The position numbers and the translations under genes are program-made. This document shows, one piece after another, positions 6,647 through 7,603 of a stretch of 7,603 nucleotides of DNA (the stretch's first letter is position 1; the number at the start of each line of letters is the position of its first letter). The notes beneath the pieces are model-generated. The model saw nothing but the letters and a program-made list of their open reading frames with translations. It was not told the origin of the DNA and did no database searches. The stretch is from Acidimicrobiia bacterium (GTDB lineage Bacteria; Actinomycetota; Acidimicrobiia; Spongiisociales; UBA5794), in the NCBI GenBank assembly GCA_030599515.1, contig JAUVNV010000121.1:1-7603 (forward strand), given 5' to 3'.

Positions 6647-6654
6647 CGGCGTTG

Positions 6655-7527
6655 ATGAACCTGCTTTCTTTTGCCAACGATCCTGAACTCGATCACCCGA
6701 TCATGCTTCTCGCCATGTCCGGGTGGGTCGATGCTGCTTCGGTAGGGACCGATGCCATTGAGCTCATCGCCGAAGGTGGCGAGGTGATCGCTGCGTTCGA
6801 TCCCGATGAACTCTTCGACTACCGGTCGTCGCGGCCCATCCTGAGCTTCTCCTCCGGGGAGCTGACCGACGTCTCGTGGCCGCGACTCGAGATCGTTCAC
6901 CGCAGTATCGATGGACGCGACCTGCTCATCGCGACGGGGAACGAACCCGACTTTCGATGGCAGGCCCTCACGCGGGAATTCGTCAAACTCGCCGAGCGCT
7001 ATGGCGTGAGTCGGTTCGTGACCCTCGGCGCCGTGCCGGCTCCGGTGCCACACACCCGCCCCGTCAGGGTCGTATGTACGACGTCGGATCACGGATTGCT
7101 CCTCGACGCCGACAAGACGCTGCCCAACGATCTCGTTGTTCCAGGGGCCGCGGTCAGCGTGCTCCGACAGGGGATCGCAGACTCCGGGATCCCGGCCATC
7201 GGGTACTGGGTCCAGACACCGCACTATCTCCAGAGTCCGTTCCATCCCGGCGTCCTGAGTCTGACGGAACGCGTCGGCGACCAGGTCGGTGTTGCCTTCC
7301 CGATTGGAGATCTGGCAGAGAAGGCTTCGGCGCAACTCAAGGAGATCGACCGGGATCTCTCGGATCGCGCCGATGCCCGGGAGTATGTGGAACGACTCGA
7401 GCAGATGCAGGACAAGCAGGATGAGCAGGACGAACCGACACCGATCATCTCGTTCGACGACCTCCCGTCGCCGGATGAGATCGGGGCAGAAGTGGAGAGG
7501 TTCCTTCGGTCGACGGGGGACGAGTAG
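6655..7527 (+). CDS. PAC2-family protein (proteasome assembly chaperone 2-like, actinobacterial type)
   Basis: Member of the PAC2 family, cytoplasmic proteins named after the eukaryotic proteasome assembly chaperone 2; in bacteria the function is not settled, and actinobacterial members are often encoded in proteasome-bearing genomes. The 290-residue length is typical. The core runs from MLLAMSGWVDAASVGTDAIE (17-36) through DELFDYRSSRP (51-61), RFVTLGAVPAPVPHTRPV (120-137) and the family's GYWVQTPHYLQSP near 183-195. The C-terminal part (about 218-258) is highly charged and likely helical or coiled, with a QDKQDEQDE repeat at 252-260, and ends in an acidic tail. ATG 6655 is used rather than the adjacent TTG at 6652. 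It follows the AOR gene by 29 bases. The TAG stop (7525-7527) is the first TAG of the heptamer array at 7524. The family call is confident; a proteasome role is inferred from the family and from bpa nearby. Confidence 0.9.
   Translation: MNLLSFANDPELDHPIMLLAMSGWVDAASVGTDAIELIAEGGEVIAAFDPDELFDYRSSRPILSFSSGELTDVSWPRLEIVHRSIDGRDLLIATGNEPDFRWQALTREFVKLAERYGVSRFVTLGAVPAPVPHTRPVRVVCTTSDHGLLLDADKTLPNDLVVPGAAVSVLRQGIADSGIPAIGYWVQTPHYLQSPFHPGVLSLTERVGDQVGVAFPIGDLAEKASAQLKEIDRDLSDRADAREYVERLEQMQDKQDEQDEPTPIISFDDLPSPDEIGAEVERFLRSTGDE
7408..7434 (+). repeat. In-frame 9-base triplet repeat in the PAC2 gene tail
   Basis: Three imperfect 9-base units (CAGGACAAG, CAGGATGAG, CAGGACGAA) encode QDK QDE QDE in the charged linker before the C-terminal segment. 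Such a repeat could vary in copy number without breaking the frame. Confidence 0.6.
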
Positions 7528-7558
7528 AGAGTAGAAAGTAGAGAGTAGAAAGTAGAAA
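7524..7558 (+). repeat. Heptamer tandem array GTAGARA x5 starting in the PAC2 stop codon
   Basis: Five consecutive 7-base units: GTAGAGA, GTAGAAA, GTAGAGA, GTAGAAA, GTAGAAA. The TAG of the first unit is the stop codon of the PAC2 gene. Because the unit is 7 bases, the TAGs at 7525, 7532 and 7539 fall in three different frames, so the array stops translation in every plus-strand frame. The array is not G/C-rich, in contrast to its surroundings. Confidence 0.9.
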
Positions 7559-7568
7559 GACACAATCA

Positions 7569-7603
7569 CCGACTACCGACTACCGACTACCGACTACCGA
7601 CTA
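7569..7603 (-). repeat. Heptamer tandem array CCGACTA x5 (minus strand TAGTCGG), reaching the window end
   Basis: Five exact copies of CCGACTA fill the last 35 bases and may continue past the edge. On the minus strand the unit is TAGTCGG, so it again carries a GTAG core (GTAGTCG) but in the opposite orientation to the array at 7524-7558, from which it is separated by ten bases. Its TAGs fall in all three minus-strand frames. It faces whatever lies to the right of the window. Confidence 0.9.

Noticed and set aside
6478..7569. 363-codon minus-strand frame opposite the PAC2 gene
   Set aside because: Shadow of the PAC2 gene; its start lies in the heptamer arrays, which merely lack stops on that strand.
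7524..7603. CRISPR array
   Set aside because: Units are 7 bases in direct tandem with no spacers, so this is a short tandem repeat, not CRISPR.

Overview
The window looks like chromosomal DNA of a GC-rich actinobacterium. The best marker is a clear bacterial proteasome activator (Bpa/PafE), a family confined to proteasome-bearing actinobacteria, together with an actinobacterial-type PAC2-family protein. GTG starts, several genes without a Shine-Dalgarno sequence, and a Na+/H+ plus Na+/Ca2+ exchanger pair fit a free-living, perhaps marine or brackish member (an Acidimicrobiia-like lineage is my guess; the sequence does not prove it).

Layout. (1) 1-1415: the 5' part of a minus-strand nhaA, cut by the window edge, divergent from a complete plus-strand CaCA-type cation exchanger. 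(2) 1416-1657: a convergent intergenic stretch holding an unreported-looking 50-codon ORF with a CxxC motif, bracketed by oppositely oriented GTAGCAAG repeats. (3) 1652-4180, minus: a membrane-anchored penicillin-acylase-family Ntn hydrolase with its catalytic residues in place. (4) 4234-7527, plus: bpa, an aldehyde:ferredoxin-oxidoreductase (AOR) family tungsto/molybdo-enzyme, and a PAC2-family protein, co-directional with short gaps. (5) 7524-7603: two head-to-head heptamer arrays, reaching the window end.

Function. NhaA and the CaCA exchanger could form a sodium circuit: NhaA exports Na+ using H+, and the CaCA protein uses the Na+ gradient to expel Ca2+. The acylase hydrolyses amide bonds outside the membrane; its natural substrate is unknown. 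Bpa opens the 20S proteasome without ATP, and PAC2 proteins are named for proteasome assembly chaperones, so the AOR gene lies between two genes with a proteasome connection.

The most unusual signal is a family of short heptamer repeats sharing a GTAG core (GTAGCAA, GTAGAAA/GTAGAGA, GTAGTCG). They sit at the 3' ends of genes, in each case with the GTAG strand matching the coding strand of the gene that ends there. In two genes the TAG stop codon is itself part of the array. Because 7 is not a multiple of 3, the longer arrays place stops in all three frames.
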